DNA from: Egicoccus halophilus
GTDB taxonomy: Bacteria > Actinomycetota > Nitriliruptoria > Nitriliruptorales > Nitriliruptoraceae
Assembly: GCF_004300825.1 (NCBI RefSeq)
Contig: NZ_CP036250.1
Span: 2,598,001 to 2,662,000, forward strand
Direction of reading: 5' to 3'
Length of the DNA: 64,000 bases
Part shown: piece by piece, positions 44,743 through 54,840 of the stretch
Position numbering within the stretch: the stretch's first letter is position 1
Layout: every line of letters starts with the position of its first letter
Position numbers and translations under genes: made by a program
The notes under the pieces: generated by a model
The model's database searches: none
Told to the model about the DNA's origin: nothing
Seen by the model: the letters and a program-made list of their open reading frames with translations, nothing else

Positions 44743-44943
44743 ATGTTGCATCCCGGACTGACCCACACCGAAGCCGACCTGCGGATCCGCGAGGACCTGC
44801 GCGCCGCCGAGGCCCGCAGCGCGCATCCTCGACGGCCACGGCCACCTTCTCGGGTGCGTGCCGTCGTGGCGTCCCGACTGGTCCGCCTGGCGGCGCGTGT
44901 CGCCGACGAGCCGGTCGCCGTCGTCGCCCGTCGGGCGGCCTGA
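44743..44943 (+). CDS. Small basic protein, 66 residues
   Basis: ATG with AGGA 8 nt upstream. The protein begins MLHPGLTHTEADLRIREDLRA, a helical, charged N-terminus, and continues with an Arg/Ala-rich second half (VRAVVASRLVRLAARVADE). It resembles the small actinobacterial proteins starting with M-x-H-P, for which no function is known. A 16-bp hairpin follows 12 bp after the stop, so the transcript appears to end here. An upstream frame extension to 44566 crosses the tandem repeats and is unlikely. Confidence 0.6.
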   Translation: MLHPGLTHTEADLRIREDLRAAEARSAHPRRPRPPSRVRAVVASRLVRLAARVADEPVAVVARRAA

Positions 44944-44955
44944 CCACCGCTCGAC

Positions 44956-44995
44956 CCGCGAGGCCGGCCCCACGTCTGCGGGGCCGGCCTCGCGG
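44956..44995 (+). terminator. Strong hairpin terminator of the 66-residue gene
   Basis: A perfect 16-bp stem (44956-44971 with 44980-44995) and an 8-nt loop, starting 12 bp after the stop codon. It would also work on the - strand for gltB read-through. Confidence 0.75.
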
Positions 44996-45015
44996 CCGAT
45001 GGGGGGGAGCCGGAT

Positions 45016-45075
45016 CTCCACCCCGGTTCCCCCTGGTAGGGGGAACGAGGCCGCTCGCGGCCGATGGGGGTGGAG
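45016..45075 (-). terminator. Nested hairpins downstream of gltB
   Basis: Within 6-65 bp after the gltB stop, CTCCACCCC (45016-45024) can pair with GGGGTGGAG (45067-45075), and GTTCCCCCT-ggt-AGGGGGAAC (45026-45046) forms an inner hairpin. This is the likely gltB terminator. Confidence 0.55.
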
Positions 45076-45080
45076 CGAAT

Positions 45081-48000
45081 TCAGTCCACGTTGGCGGCGC
45101 CGCCGGGCTCGACGGAGGCGACCCGCTCCATCTCGGTCTTCGGGGCGATCCGCCACAGCTTGGTGGCGGCCTGGTCCCAGTCGGTCAGCAGACGCTGGGC
45201 GTTGACCGAGCCGGTGAGGGTGGCGTGGCGTTCGACGAGCTCCCGGACCTGGGCGAGCTGTCCACCGTTGGGACGGTGGGCCTCGACCAGCTGCCGGTTG
45301 ACGTGCGCGAGCAGGTCGCCGGTCGTGTCGAGCACGTAGCACTCGCCGCCGCTCATGCCGGCGCCCACGTTCTGTCCGGTCGGGCCGAGCACGACGACGG
45401 TGCCGCCGGTCATGTACTCGCAGGCGTGGTCTCCGGTGCCCTCGACGACCGCCGTGGCGCCAGAGTTGCGCACGGCGAAGCGTTCGCCGGCGCGTCCGGC
45501 GACGAACAGCTCACCGCTGGTGGCGCCGTACAGGACGGTGTTGCCGACCAGCACCGGGTCGCCCGCGTCGTCGTGCGGGGCCCGGATCACCAGCCGCCCG
45601 CCCCCGAGCCCCTTGCCGACGTAGTCGTTGGCCTCGCCGTCGAGGACGAGCTCGACGCCGCGGCTGACGAAGGCCCCGAAGGACTGTCCGGCCGAGCCGG
45701 TGAACCGCAACCGGGCGAGCCCGTGCGGCTCGGCGTCGCCGAACTCGAGCCCGATGGCGCCACCGATACGGGCACCGACGGTGCGGTCGGCATTGGCGAT
45801 GTCGTAGGTGAACTCGGTGATGCCGCCGAGGAACACCGTCTCGAGCGCGTCGTCGAACGCCCGGTCACCGAGTTCGCTGCGCGGGTCCTGGATCGGCTCG
45901 CGCGAGACGAACGAGCGGGCGCCGATGCCGGGCTCGACGAGCAGCGGGGTGACGTCGAGCCGGGCCGCACGGCCCTCGAGGTCATCGCGGGGTTCGAGCA
46001 GGTCGACCCGGCCGACCGCGTCGTCGAGGCTGCGCAGCCCGAGCTCGGCGAGCAGGTGGCGGACCTCCTCGGCGACCATCAGCAGGTAGCCGGCGACCAT
46101 CTCGGGCGTGCCGACGAACTTGTCGCGCAGGTCGCGGCGCTGGGTGGCGATGCCGACCGGGCAGGTGTCGCGGTGGCAGGCGCGGGCCATGATGCAGCCC
46201 TCGGCGAACAGTGCGGCGGTGCCGAACGAGTACTCGTCGGCGCCGAGCAGCGCGGCCTTGAGGATGTCGTGGCCGGTCTTGAACCCGCCGTCGACGCGGA
46301 GCCTCACCCGCCCGCGCAGCCCGTTCTCGCGCAGGGTGCGCTGGACCTCGGCCAGCCCGAGTTCCCACGGCATGCCGGCGTGCTGGATCGAGGACAGCGG
46401 CGAGGCGCCGGTGCCGCCGTCGTTGCCGGAGATGTGGATCGAGTCGGCCAGTGCCTTGACCACGCCGGCGGCGATGGTGCCGATGCCAGCTGCGGCCACC
46501 AGCTTGACGTCGACCTGCGCCTGCGGGTTGACCTGCTTGAGGTCGAAGATCAGCTGTGCGAGGTCCTCGATCGAGTAGATGTCGTGGTGCGGCGGCGGGC
46601 TGATCAGCGTCACGCCGGGCGTGGTGTGCCGCAGCCGGGCGATCTCGTCGGTCACCTTGTGGCCGGGGATCTGGCCGCCCTCGCCGGGCTTGGAGCCCTG
46701 CGCCATCTTGATCTGGAGCAGCTCGGCGTTGGCGAGGTAGGCCGGCGTCACGCCGAAGCGTCCGGAGGCGACCTGCTTGATGCGGCAGTCGAGGTCGCGC
46801 TCGCTGCCGCGGGTGGCGAAGCGGGCCGGGTCCTCGCCGCCCTCACCGGAGTTGGCCCGACCGCCGATCAGGTTGAGTGCGGCCGCCAACGTCTCGTGAG
46901 CCTCGGCCGACAGCGCACCGTGCGACATCGCTCCGGTCGAGAACCGGCGGGCGATGGCGGACGCCGGCTCGACTTCGTCGAGGGGGACGGCGCCACCGGT
47001 CGCCCGCGGACGCAGGAAGTCGCGTGGGTAGGCGACCGGCCGCGATCGCACGGTCTCGGAGAACACCTGGTAGAGGTCGTAACGCCCCTGTTCGGACGCC
47101 GCCCGCAACAGCTGGGCGGTGCGACCGTCGACCTGGTCGACGTCGGAGCCGGGCAGCAGGTCGTCGGGGGCGTCGAGGGCGAACGGGTCGGTCCTGGGAC
47201 GGCGGCCGAGCCCGAGCGTGTCGTGCAGCGCGTCGATGACCGGCTTGTTCATGTCGTGGTACTCGCCGCCCTTGCGCCACTTGATGATGCCGGGGCTGGG
47301 CAGGTCGGGCAGGGCGTCGTCGGCGGCGGCGAACGCCTCGGCGTGCTGGGCCAGGACGTCCTCGGCGAGGTCGTCGAGCGTCAGGCCACCGAGCGTCGAC
47401 ACGGTGCCGGTGAAACAGCGTTCGACGACGTCGGGTCCGAGCCCGAGCGCCTCGAAGATCTGGGCGCTGCGGTAGCTGTCGAGGACGGAGATGCCCATCT
47501 TGGACATGATCTTGAGCACGCCGTCCTCGACGGCGTTGCGGTAGCGCTCCTGGGCGACGTTGGCGGTCGGGCTGTCGCCACCGATGCGGCCCTCGTCGGC
47601 GAGGTCGGCGATGGTCTGCAGCACCAGCCGCGGCACGATCGCGTCGGCGCCGTAGCCCAGCAGCGTCGCGGCGTCGTGGGTCTCGCGGGCCTCGTCGGTC
47701 TCGGCGACGATCGAGGTACGCGTGCGCAGACCTTCGTCGAGCAGGTGCTGGTGCACGGCACCGACGGCGAGCAGGATCGGCACGCGGCAGTGGTCCTCGT
47801 CGACCCCGGCGTCGGAGACGACGACGATGCCGGCACCGGCGCGTACGTGGGCGGCGGCCTCCCGGCCGAGGCGGTCGAGCGCATCACGCAGCCCGGCCGG
47901 GCCGTCGGCAACGGGGAAGGTCGCGTCGACCGCCATCACCGCGAACGGGATCTCGGGGTCGAGCACGAGACGCTGCAGGCCCTCCGGGTACAGGAAGAAC

Positions 48001-49772
48001 GACCCGAGCTCGAGCAGCCGCGCCGCCTCGGGACGCTCGGTCAGGATCGGTTCGCGCGGCCCGAGCAGGGTCCGCAGGCTCATCACCTGCGACTCGCGGT
48101 AGTGGTCGATGGGTGGGTTGGTGACCTGGGCGAAGCGTTGCTTGAGGTAGTGCGAGACGGGCCGGCGCACCTGGCTGAGCGGCTCGATCGGGGTGTCGTC
48201 CCCCATCGAGGAGATCGTCTCCTTGCCCTGCGTCGCCATCGGCCGCAGGATCGAGATGACCTCCTCCTTGGTGAACCCGAACGCGAGCTGGCGTCGTTGC
48301 AGGTCCGCCGGCGCGCTCTCGACCGGCAGGCCCGCCCGCACCGGCTGCAGGTGCTGGTGCAGCCACTCGCCGTACGGCTGGCGCCGGGCGAGCTGCAGCT
48401 TGATCTCGAGGTCCTCCTGCAGGCCGCCCTCGTCGGGGTCGACGCACAGCATCTGGCCGGGGCCGAGGCGTTCCCGACGGATGGTGCCGTGCTCGGCGGA
48501 CGGCGTGCTGGTGGGCACCGCGCCGACCTCGGAGGAGGCGACGACGGTGCCGTCCTCGCACACGTGGTAGCGCAGCGGGCGCAGGCCGTTGCGGTCGAGC
48601 GTCGCACCGACGCGACGCCCGTCGGTGAAGATCAGTCCGGCCGGGCCGTCCCACGGCTCGACCAGGCCGGCGTGGTAGCGGTAGAAGTCGCGGACGTTCG
48701 GGTCGAGGTCACGGGCGCCCTCCCACACCTGCGGGACCAGCATCGCCTGGGCGTGGCGGACGTCACGACCGCCGCGGACCAGCAGTTCGAGTCCCTGGTC
48801 GAGCTTGGCGGAGTCGGACTGGTCGTCGTCGACCACCGGGACGAGCAGCGAGGGCTCGACCCAGTCGCTGCCGTCGACCGAGAGCGACCCCTCGACGAGC
48901 TGTCCCTCACGGGCGCGCATCAGGTTGCCGTTGCCGGCGATGGTGTTGATCTCGCCGTTGTGGCACAGCATCCGGAACGGCTGCGCCCGCTCCCAGCTCG
49001 GGGTGGTGTTGGTCGAGAACCTGGAGTGGAAGATCGCGAGCGCGCTGGTGAAGCGCTCGTCGTCGAGGTCCGGGTAGAAGGTGCCGAGCTGGTCGGCGTT
49101 GGCCATGCCCTTGTAGGTCACGGTGACGAACGAGCACGAGGCGGCGTAGAAGCGTGCCCCGGCGGCCTCGCAGTTCTTGCGGGCCCGGCGGCGCAGGCGG
49201 TAGGCGACCCGTTCGGCCTGGCGGTCGTCGACGGGGCCGTCCTCGCCGTCGGGGCGCACGAACAGCGCCTGCTCGAGAGCCGGCTGCACGGCGGCGGCCA
49301 TCTCGCCGATGACCGACGGGTCCGAGGGCACCTCGCGCCAGCCGACGAAGCGCACGCCCTCGGCGGCGCAGGCCTTCTCGAAGGCGCCACGGGCGGTCGC
49401 CCGGTCCTGCTCGGCCTCGGACGTCGTGCCGGGCGTGAGGAACAGGAACGCGACCCCGAGCGCCTCGGCGGGGACGTCGGCCGCGCCGAGCTCCGCCGCC
49501 CAGGTGGCGACGAGGTCGCGCGGGATCTGCGTCAGGATGCCGGCACCGTCCCCGGACAGCCCGTCGGCGGCCACCGCTCCGCGGTGCTCGACGCCGTACA
49601 GGCCCTGCAGCGCCTTGGCGACGATGCTGCGCCGCGGTCGACCGTCGACGTGCGCCACGAACCCGATCCCGCAGGCGTCGCGTTCACCACGCGGGTCGAA
49701 CGCGGTGGCGCGGGCGGCGCGACGCGCCGCCGGCGAGGCGTGGTCGGGCGGAGGGAGGTCGACGGAGGTCAC
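45081..49772 (-). CDS. gltB: Glutamate synthase (NADPH) large subunit
   Basis: A 1563-residue enzyme that turns glutamine and 2-oxoglutarate into two glutamates. The class II amidotransferase nucleophile is Cys34 (DACGIGFVA), so about 33 residues would be removed. Then come the central domain, the FMN/synthase domain (GEGGEDPARFATRGSERD; KPGEGGQIPGHKV), the 3Fe-4S cysteines in CHRDTCPVGIATQ, and the C-terminal beta-helix domain with GATSGELFVAGRAGERFAVRNSGA. The GTG start follows GAAGG by 7 nt. The partner gltD is not in the window, though it usually follows gltB. Its leader holds an intrinsic terminator (see 49887-49921). Confidence 0.96.
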   Translation of the reverse strand: MTSVDLPPPDHASPAARRAARATAFDPRGERDACGIGFVAHVDGRPRRSIVAKALQGLYGVEHRGAVAADGLSGDGAGILTQIPRDLVATWAAELGAADVPAEALGVAFLFLTPGTTSEAEQDRATARGAFEKACAAEGVRFVGWREVPSDPSVIGEMAAAVQPALEQALFVRPDGEDGPVDDRQAERVAYRLRRRARKNCEAAGARFYAASCSFVTVTYKGMANADQLGTFYPDLDDERFTSALAIFHSRFSTNTTPSWERAQPFRMLCHNGEINTIAGNGNLMRAREGQLVEGSLSVDGSDWVEPSLLVPVVDDDQSDSAKLDQGLELLVRGGRDVRHAQAMLVPQVWEGARDLDPNVRDFYRYHAGLVEPWDGPAGLIFTDGRRVGATLDRNGLRPLRYHVCEDGTVVASSEVGAVPTSTPSAEHGTIRRERLGPGQMLCVDPDEGGLQEDLEIKLQLARRQPYGEWLHQHLQPVRAGLPVESAPADLQRRQLAFGFTKEEVISILRPMATQGKETISSMGDDTPIEPLSQVRRPVSHYLKQRFAQVTNPPIDHYRESQVMSLRTLLGPREPILTERPEAARLLELGSFFLYPEGLQRLVLDPEIPFAVMAVDATFPVADGPAGLRDALDRLGREAAAHVRAGAGIVVVSDAGVDEDHCRVPILLAVGAVHQHLLDEGLRTRTSIVAETDEARETHDAATLLGYGADAIVPRLVLQTIADLADEGRIGGDSPTANVAQERYRNAVEDGVLKIMSKMGISVLDSYRSAQIFEALGLGPDVVERCFTGTVSTLGGLTLDDLAEDVLAQHAEAFAAADDALPDLPSPGIIKWRKGGEYHDMNKPVIDALHDTLGLGRRPRTDPFALDAPDDLLPGSDVDQVDGRTAQLLRAASEQGRYDLYQVFSETVRSRPVAYPRDFLRPRATGGAVPLDEVEPASAIARRFSTGAMSHGALSAEAHETLAAALNLIGGRANSGEGGEDPARFATRGSERDLDCRIKQVASGRFGVTPAYLANAELLQIKMAQGSKPGEGGQIPGHKVTDEIARLRHTTPGVTLISPPPHHDIYSIEDLAQLIFDLKQVNPQAQVDVKLVAAAGIGTIAAGVVKALADSIHISGNDGGTGASPLSSIQHAGMPWELGLAEVQRTLRENGLRGRVRLRVDGGFKTGHDILKAALLGADEYSFGTAALFAEGCIMARACHRDTCPVGIATQRRDLRDKFVGTPEMVAGYLLMVAEEVRHLLAELGLRSLDDAVGRVDLLEPRDDLEGRAARLDVTPLLVEPGIGARSFVSREPIQDPRSELGDRAFDDALETVFLGGITEFTYDIANADRTVGARIGGAIGLEFGDAEPHGLARLRFTGSAGQSFGAFVSRGVELVLDGEANDYVGKGLGGGRLVIRAPHDDAGDPVLVGNTVLYGATSGELFVAGRAGERFAVRNSGATAVVEGTGDHACEYMTGGTVVVLGPTGQNVGAGMSGGECYVLDTTGDLLAHVNRQLVEAHRPNGGQLAQVRELVERHATLTGSVNAQRLLTDWDQAATKLWRIAPKTEMERVASVEPGGAANVD

Positions 49773-49886
49773 GGGAAGGCCTTCGACTCAAGGCGCGGCG
49801 TCGATCGACGCGCGCACGAACGGCAGGAACCAGCAGGCCGACGTCGAGTGGCGGCGCCACGCGAGATGGTCGCCGCCGGAGGCACG

Positions 49887-49921
49887 AAAAAACGGCGCCC
49901 CGTCGTGTCGGGAGCGCCGTT
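49887..49921 (-). terminator. Intrinsic terminator in the gltB leader
   Basis: Read on the - strand, an 8-bp stem AACGGCGC...GCGCCGTT plus an inner 4-bp CCCG/CGGG stem (one bulged base, 6-nt loop) is followed by six U residues. On the + strand no U-run follows, so it works only toward gltB. No - strand gene lies upstream. The only TAnnnT box seen on this strand (TAGGCT, 49933-49938) is before the hairpin, and none occurs between it and the gltB start. An attenuator is therefore possible. Confidence 0.65.
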
Positions 49922-50025
49922 GCTCGTCGACAAGCCTACCGGTCCGCCCGGCCGGATGTCCATCCAGGAAGGTGCGGACGCGCTGCCTAGAGTCCGACCG
50001 CCGACCCACGAGAGGAGCGACGCCC

Positions 50026-50817
50026 GTGTCCGTAGGCCTCGACCGGCACGACGACGGGATCGTCGTGCTCACGCTCGACGACCCCGAGCGTCGCAACGCC
50101 ATGACCGTCGACATGGGCGACGCGCTGCGCGACGCCACGGCCGAACTGCGCGACGACGCCGGGCTGCGCGCCGTGGTGCTCACCGGCACACCTCCGGCCT
50201 TCTCGGCCGGCGGTGACCTCGACATGCTCGAGGACCTCGCCCGCCGCACCCGCGAGGAGGGCTACGACGCCACCGGCCACATGCGCGCCTTCTACGGCCG
50301 GTTCCTCAGCGTGCGCGACCTGCCCGTCCCGGTCGTGGCCGCGATCAACGGCCACGCCGTCGGTGCCGGGCTGTGTGTCGCACTCGCCTGTGACCTGCGC
50401 ATCGTCGCCGAGGACGCCAAGGTCGGCCTCAACTTCTCCCGCCTGGGCCTACACCCGGGCATGGGTGGCTCGTGGCTGCTCGCCCGCATCCTCGGCCACC
50501 AGCGCGCCGCCGAGTGGCTCTACACCGGCCGGCTCGTGCGTGGCGCCGAGGCCGCGGCGCAGGGCCTGGCGCTCGAGGCGGTGCCCGCCGGGGACGTCCT
50601 GCCGCGCGCGCTCGCGCTGGCCGGCGAGATCGCCGCCGCGTCCCCGGTCACGGTGCGTCAGCTCAAGCGGACGCTGGCCACCACCGCCGACGCCGACCTC
50701 GACACCGCCCTGGCCCGCGAGGCAGCCTGCCAGGCGGTCAGCTACGGCACCGACGACCTGCGCGAGGGCCTCGCCGCCGGCCGCGAACGTCGCACCCCCG
50801 ACTTCCCCGGCCGCTGA
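50026..50817 (+). CDS. Enoyl-CoA hydratase/isomerase family protein
   Basis: A 263-residue crotonase-fold protein: PERRNAMTVDMGDAL, the oxyanion pattern AFSAGGDLDML and the HAVGAGLCVALACDLRI helix with the second backbone contact. Where standard hydratases have QPE (catalytic Glu) this protein reads VGLNFSRLGLHPGMGG, so that Glu is not evident and the reaction may be an isomerisation or thioester hydrolysis rather than hydration. GTG start with AGAGGAG 10 nt upstream; a TAGAGT -10 box is at 49988-49993. Single gene, convergent with the ABC exporter. Confidence 0.85.
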   Translation: MSVGLDRHDDGIVVLTLDDPERRNAMTVDMGDALRDATAELRDDAGLRAVVLTGTPPAFSAGGDLDMLEDLARRTREEGYDATGHMRAFYGRFLSVRDLPVPVVAAINGHAVGAGLCVALACDLRIVAEDAKVGLNFSRLGLHPGMGGSWLLARILGHQRAAEWLYTGRLVRGAEAAAQGLALEAVPAGDVLPRALALAGEIAAASPVTVRQLKRTLATTADADLDTALAREAACQAVSYGTDDLREGLAAGRERRTPDFPGR

Positions 50818-50842
50818 CGGCATCCGAGGGCGCCGGACGCGG

Positions 50843-52068
50843 TCAGTCGCGGGCGCCGCGCCAGGCGGTGCGGTACCCGACGCGCCCGCCGCTGCGCAGG
50901 ATCGATCCCTCGTAGAGCCGCGCGGCGAACAGCGTGAGCAGCACGGCCGTCACCGCCACGATCAGGCCCGACAGCGCGGCCTCCCACAGCGGCAGCTCGA
51001 CCAGCGCCAGGCGCACCGGCACCACGAACGGCGCCGAGAACGGCACGTAGGTCGCGACCACCGCGATCGTGCTCTCAGGGGCGTTGAGCGCCGGGAAGGC
51101 CAGGAAGAACGCGAAGATGATGATCGCCCACAGCGGCATGACGACGGCCTGCAGGTCCTCGACCCGGGACGCCAGGGCCGCGAGCCCCCCGGTCACGCCG
51201 GCGTAGAGGGCGAAGCCGAGCACGAAGAACACGATCACCGAGACCACCGCAGCGCCGACCCCCGGCGGCAACAGTCCCGGATCGCGCAGCAGCACCAGCA
51301 GCAGTGCCGGCGCGAGAATCACGATGATCTGGAGCGTGCCGACGACCCCGAGCCCGATCAGCTTGCCGCCCAGCAGCTGCCGCGGCGGCACGGTCGGCAG
51401 CATCAGCTCGACGACCCGGGAGCCCTTCTCCTCGATGACCCCGGTCGCCACCATCTGCGCGAAGAAGATCAGCGCCAGGTACAGGAAGAACGAGCCGACG
51501 TAGGCGACGCCGAAGCGGGCCGCCGCCGTGTCCGCGTCGACGCCCGCACCGGTCTCCACGATGTCGACCTGGACGGGCGCCGCCCGCAGGGCCACCCCCA
51601 CCTCGTCGGCGTCGGCGCCCGCGTCGTCGAGCGCGGTCGCGACCCCGAGCGCCTCGGACACCCCGGGTGGGACGGGAGGGACGAAGGGACCCTCGGCGGG
51701 AGGAGCGAGCAGTCGCCGACCACCGTCGAGGATGGCGAAGTCGGCCCCCTCGGCGACCGCCTCGCGTGCCGCCGCCTCGTCGGCGACGTCCCGGTAGTCG
51801 GGCGGCTGGCCGAGACGGGCGTCGAGGGCCGTGCGGGCGGTCTCGGGGAGCTCACCGACCACGGCGACCTCGAGGGTCGGCCCGGTCGCGACCGCGCCGA
51901 CAGCGGGCGCATCGTCGCCGCCGCCGAACAGCTCGTCGCCCGCGAGGACGAACAGCGCCCCGGCGAACACGACCACCGCGATCAGCACCGTCGTGCCGAC
52001 GAACGCCTTGGAGCGCAGGCGCTGGCGGATCTCCCGACCGGCGACGAGCAGGATCTGTCGGGTGCGCA

Positions 52069-52069
<1 letters not shown>
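50843..52069 (-). CDS. ABC-2 exporter permease, NatB-like
   Basis: A 408-residue membrane protein: an N-terminal helix (VGTTVLIAVVVFAGALFVL), a large extracytoplasmic domain (about 50-190), then five or six helices with the cytoplasmic loop VIEEKGSRVVELMLPTVPPRQLLGGK, the hallmark of NatB-type Na+ or drug exporters. The ATG overlaps the ATPase stop by one base (TGATG), so both are made together. Substrate unknown. It ends 25 bp from the convergent crotonase gene. Confidence 0.88.
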
Positions 52070-52962
<893 letters not shown>

Positions 52963-53068
52963 GCCGCCAACCCCTGGTCGCCCGGTCGCGGCCGGTGGCC
53001 GGCACCCGGGACCGGCACCCTAGGGACGGGCCGGCGGACCCGCCAGTCGGCGCGTCGTGCGCGGCGGG

Positions 53069-54715
53069 CTACGCGGCGGACGGCGGGTCGCGCAGTGCGT
53101 CGGCCAGCAGCGTGCGGGCGATCACGCGCAGCGCGAGGACCTCGTCGGCGCCCTCGAAGATCGACAGCACCCGCGCGTCGACGAACAGGCGCGACACGGT
53201 GTACTCCTCGGCGTAGCCGTAGCCGCCGTGGATCTGCTGCGCCTCGCGGGTGACCCACTCGGCGACCCGGCACGACAGCTGCTTGAGCTGGCTGGCCGCC
53301 AGGGCGGCGTCGTCGTCGCCGCGGGCGAGCCGTCGGGCCACGTCGGTGGCGAACACCCGGCAGGCGGCGATCATCGCCGCCATCCGCGCGATCTTGGTCC
53401 GGTTGAGCTCGTAGCCCGCCAGCGGCGTGCCGAAGACGTGGCGCTGCTGCGCGTAGCCGCAGGCGTGCTCGAGGGCGGACTGCATCACCCCGAGCGCCCG
53501 CGCCGCGGTCTGCAGCCGCGCGTTCGCGAACGCCTGCATCTGCAGGTAGAAGCCGCGGCCGAGGCCGTCGTCCTCGCCGATCAGGTTCGCGTGCGGCACC
53601 CGCCAGCCGTCGAGGACGACCTCGAACGAGTGCATGCCGCGGTAGCCCAGCGTCGGGATCGCCCGGGCGTCCATCGCGCCGCCCGCGTCCTGCGACACCT
53701 GCCAGGCGTGCCCGTCGAACGACGGCTTGTCGACCACGAACAGGCTCAGGCCCCGGTGACCGAGCGAGCGGTCCGGGTCGGTGCGGGCGAGCACCAGCAG
53801 GTACTCGGCCCGACCGGCGAAGGTGCACCAGGTCTTGACGCCGTTGAGCACCCACTCGTCGCCGTCGCGGGTGGCCGAGACCTTGACCCCGGCCACGTCG
53901 GAGCCGACGTCGGGTTCGGTGACCGCGACACCGCACATCTTCTCGCCTGCCGCGATCGGCGGCAGCCAGCGCTGCTTCTGCTCCTCGGTTCCGCCCTTGA
54001 GGATGGCGGTGCCGATGATCTCGGGCCGGGTGATCAGGGAGCCGGCCACACCGAGCGATCCGCGCGAGAGCTCCTCGGTGACCAGCACCATGTTGAGCAG
54101 CTCGTCCTCCCCGCCGGCCGAGAACCCGCCGTACTGCTCGGGGATCGACAGGGCGAAGCAGCCGAGCTCCGCCAGTCCGTCGACGACGTCCTGCGGGATG
54201 TCGCGGTCCTCGCGGTGGACCTCCTCGGCGACCGGCACGACCTTGTCCTCGGCGAACCGGCGGAAGGTCTGCCGGACCATCTCGAGTTCCTCGTCGAGGT
54301 GGCGCGGTCCGGCCTCGCCGGTGGTGAGCACCCGCTCGGCGAGCCCGGCGAGGACGCCCGGGTCGCGTCCCGCGGCGACGGCGTCGGCGACCCCGGCGAG
54401 CGGGTCGGCTCCGAGGCCCCAGGCGGCGAGGCGGCCGGCGGTGCGGCCCTGCAGGTCCGCGGCGACGTCGGCCGCCCAGGCCAGCGCCAGGGCCGCCTCG
54501 TGGTCCCCACGCTCGCCGTAGGCCAGCAGCTGGCGGGCGGCGGCGACCGCCGAGGCGATCGAGGCGAGGTCGTAGGCGACCGTCTGGTGCTCGTCGAGCC
54601 GGCCGGTGCTGATCCGCCCGTCCTGCGCGCAGCGCCCGGCGAGCGCCCGCGTCGAGGTGGCGACCGCCTCCTCGAGTGCGGTGACGATGGACCGTGCCTG
54701 CGCCAGCGGCTCCAC
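53069..54715 (-). CDS. Acyl-CoA dehydrogenase, (2S)-methylsuccinyl-CoA dehydrogenase-like
   Basis: A 548-residue flavoprotein, longer than usual acyl-CoA dehydrogenases (about 380) by an N-terminal helical domain with AQDGRISTGRLDEHQTVAYDLA. This and the segment DEELEMVRQTFRRFAEDKVVPVAEEVH resemble Mcd of the ethylmalonyl-CoA pathway. The core has AVTEPDVGSDVAGVKVSA, WCTFAGRAEYLLVLART, the FAD part YELNRTKIARMAAMI and QIHGGYGYAEEYTVSR, where the Glu in AEEY is the likely base. GTG start with GGAGG 8 nt upstream. ccr, ecm and meaA are not nearby, so another long acyl-CoA dehydrogenase is the alternative. Confidence 0.75.
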   Translation of the reverse strand: MEPLAQARSIVTALEEAVATSTRALAGRCAQDGRISTGRLDEHQTVAYDLASIASAVAAARQLLAYGERGDHEAALALAWAADVAADLQGRTAGRLAAWGLGADPLAGVADAVAAGRDPGVLAGLAERVLTTGEAGPRHLDEELEMVRQTFRRFAEDKVVPVAEEVHREDRDIPQDVVDGLAELGCFALSIPEQYGGFSAGGEDELLNMVLVTEELSRGSLGVAGSLITRPEIIGTAILKGGTEEQKQRWLPPIAAGEKMCGVAVTEPDVGSDVAGVKVSATRDGDEWVLNGVKTWCTFAGRAEYLLVLARTDPDRSLGHRGLSLFVVDKPSFDGHAWQVSQDAGGAMDARAIPTLGYRGMHSFEVVLDGWRVPHANLIGEDDGLGRGFYLQMQAFANARLQTAARALGVMQSALEHACGYAQQRHVFGTPLAGYELNRTKIARMAAMIAACRVFATDVARRLARGDDDAALAASQLKQLSCRVAEWVTREAQQIHGGYGYAEEYTVSRLFVDARVLSIFEGADEVLALRVIARTLLADALRDPPSAA

Positions 54716-54739
54716 GGGCGTGCCTCCCTCGGTGGCCGT

Positions 54740-54762
54740 CGCGTGTCGGATGCCGACACGCG
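54740..54762. promoter_or_regulatory. Perfect inverted repeat upstream of the acyl-CoA dehydrogenase
   Basis: CGCGTGTCGG-atg-CCGACACGCG lies 25-47 bp before the dehydrogenase GTG and 78 bp after the ROK gene stop. It may be an operator (for instance of a TetR-type regulator) or the terminator of the ROK transcript; the 3-base centre fits either. Confidence 0.45.
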
Positions 54763-54840
54763 CCCCGGCAGCCTGCCACCGCGCCGCGGGCACCTCCAAG
54801 CCGAGGCGGACACGCCCGGTGCCGGCCTCGGCCTCGACCC

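Noticed and set aside
49769-49963. 64-codon - strand frame ending in a GTGA overlap with gltB, considered as a leader peptide
   Set aside because: No ribosome site at its ATG, it runs through the terminator stem, and residues show no pattern. The overlap is likely chance.
44469-50216. 1915-residue open frame on the + strand
   Set aside because: It is antisense to gltB, whose motifs and length are complete. Long antisense frames are a by-product of high GC at third codon positions.
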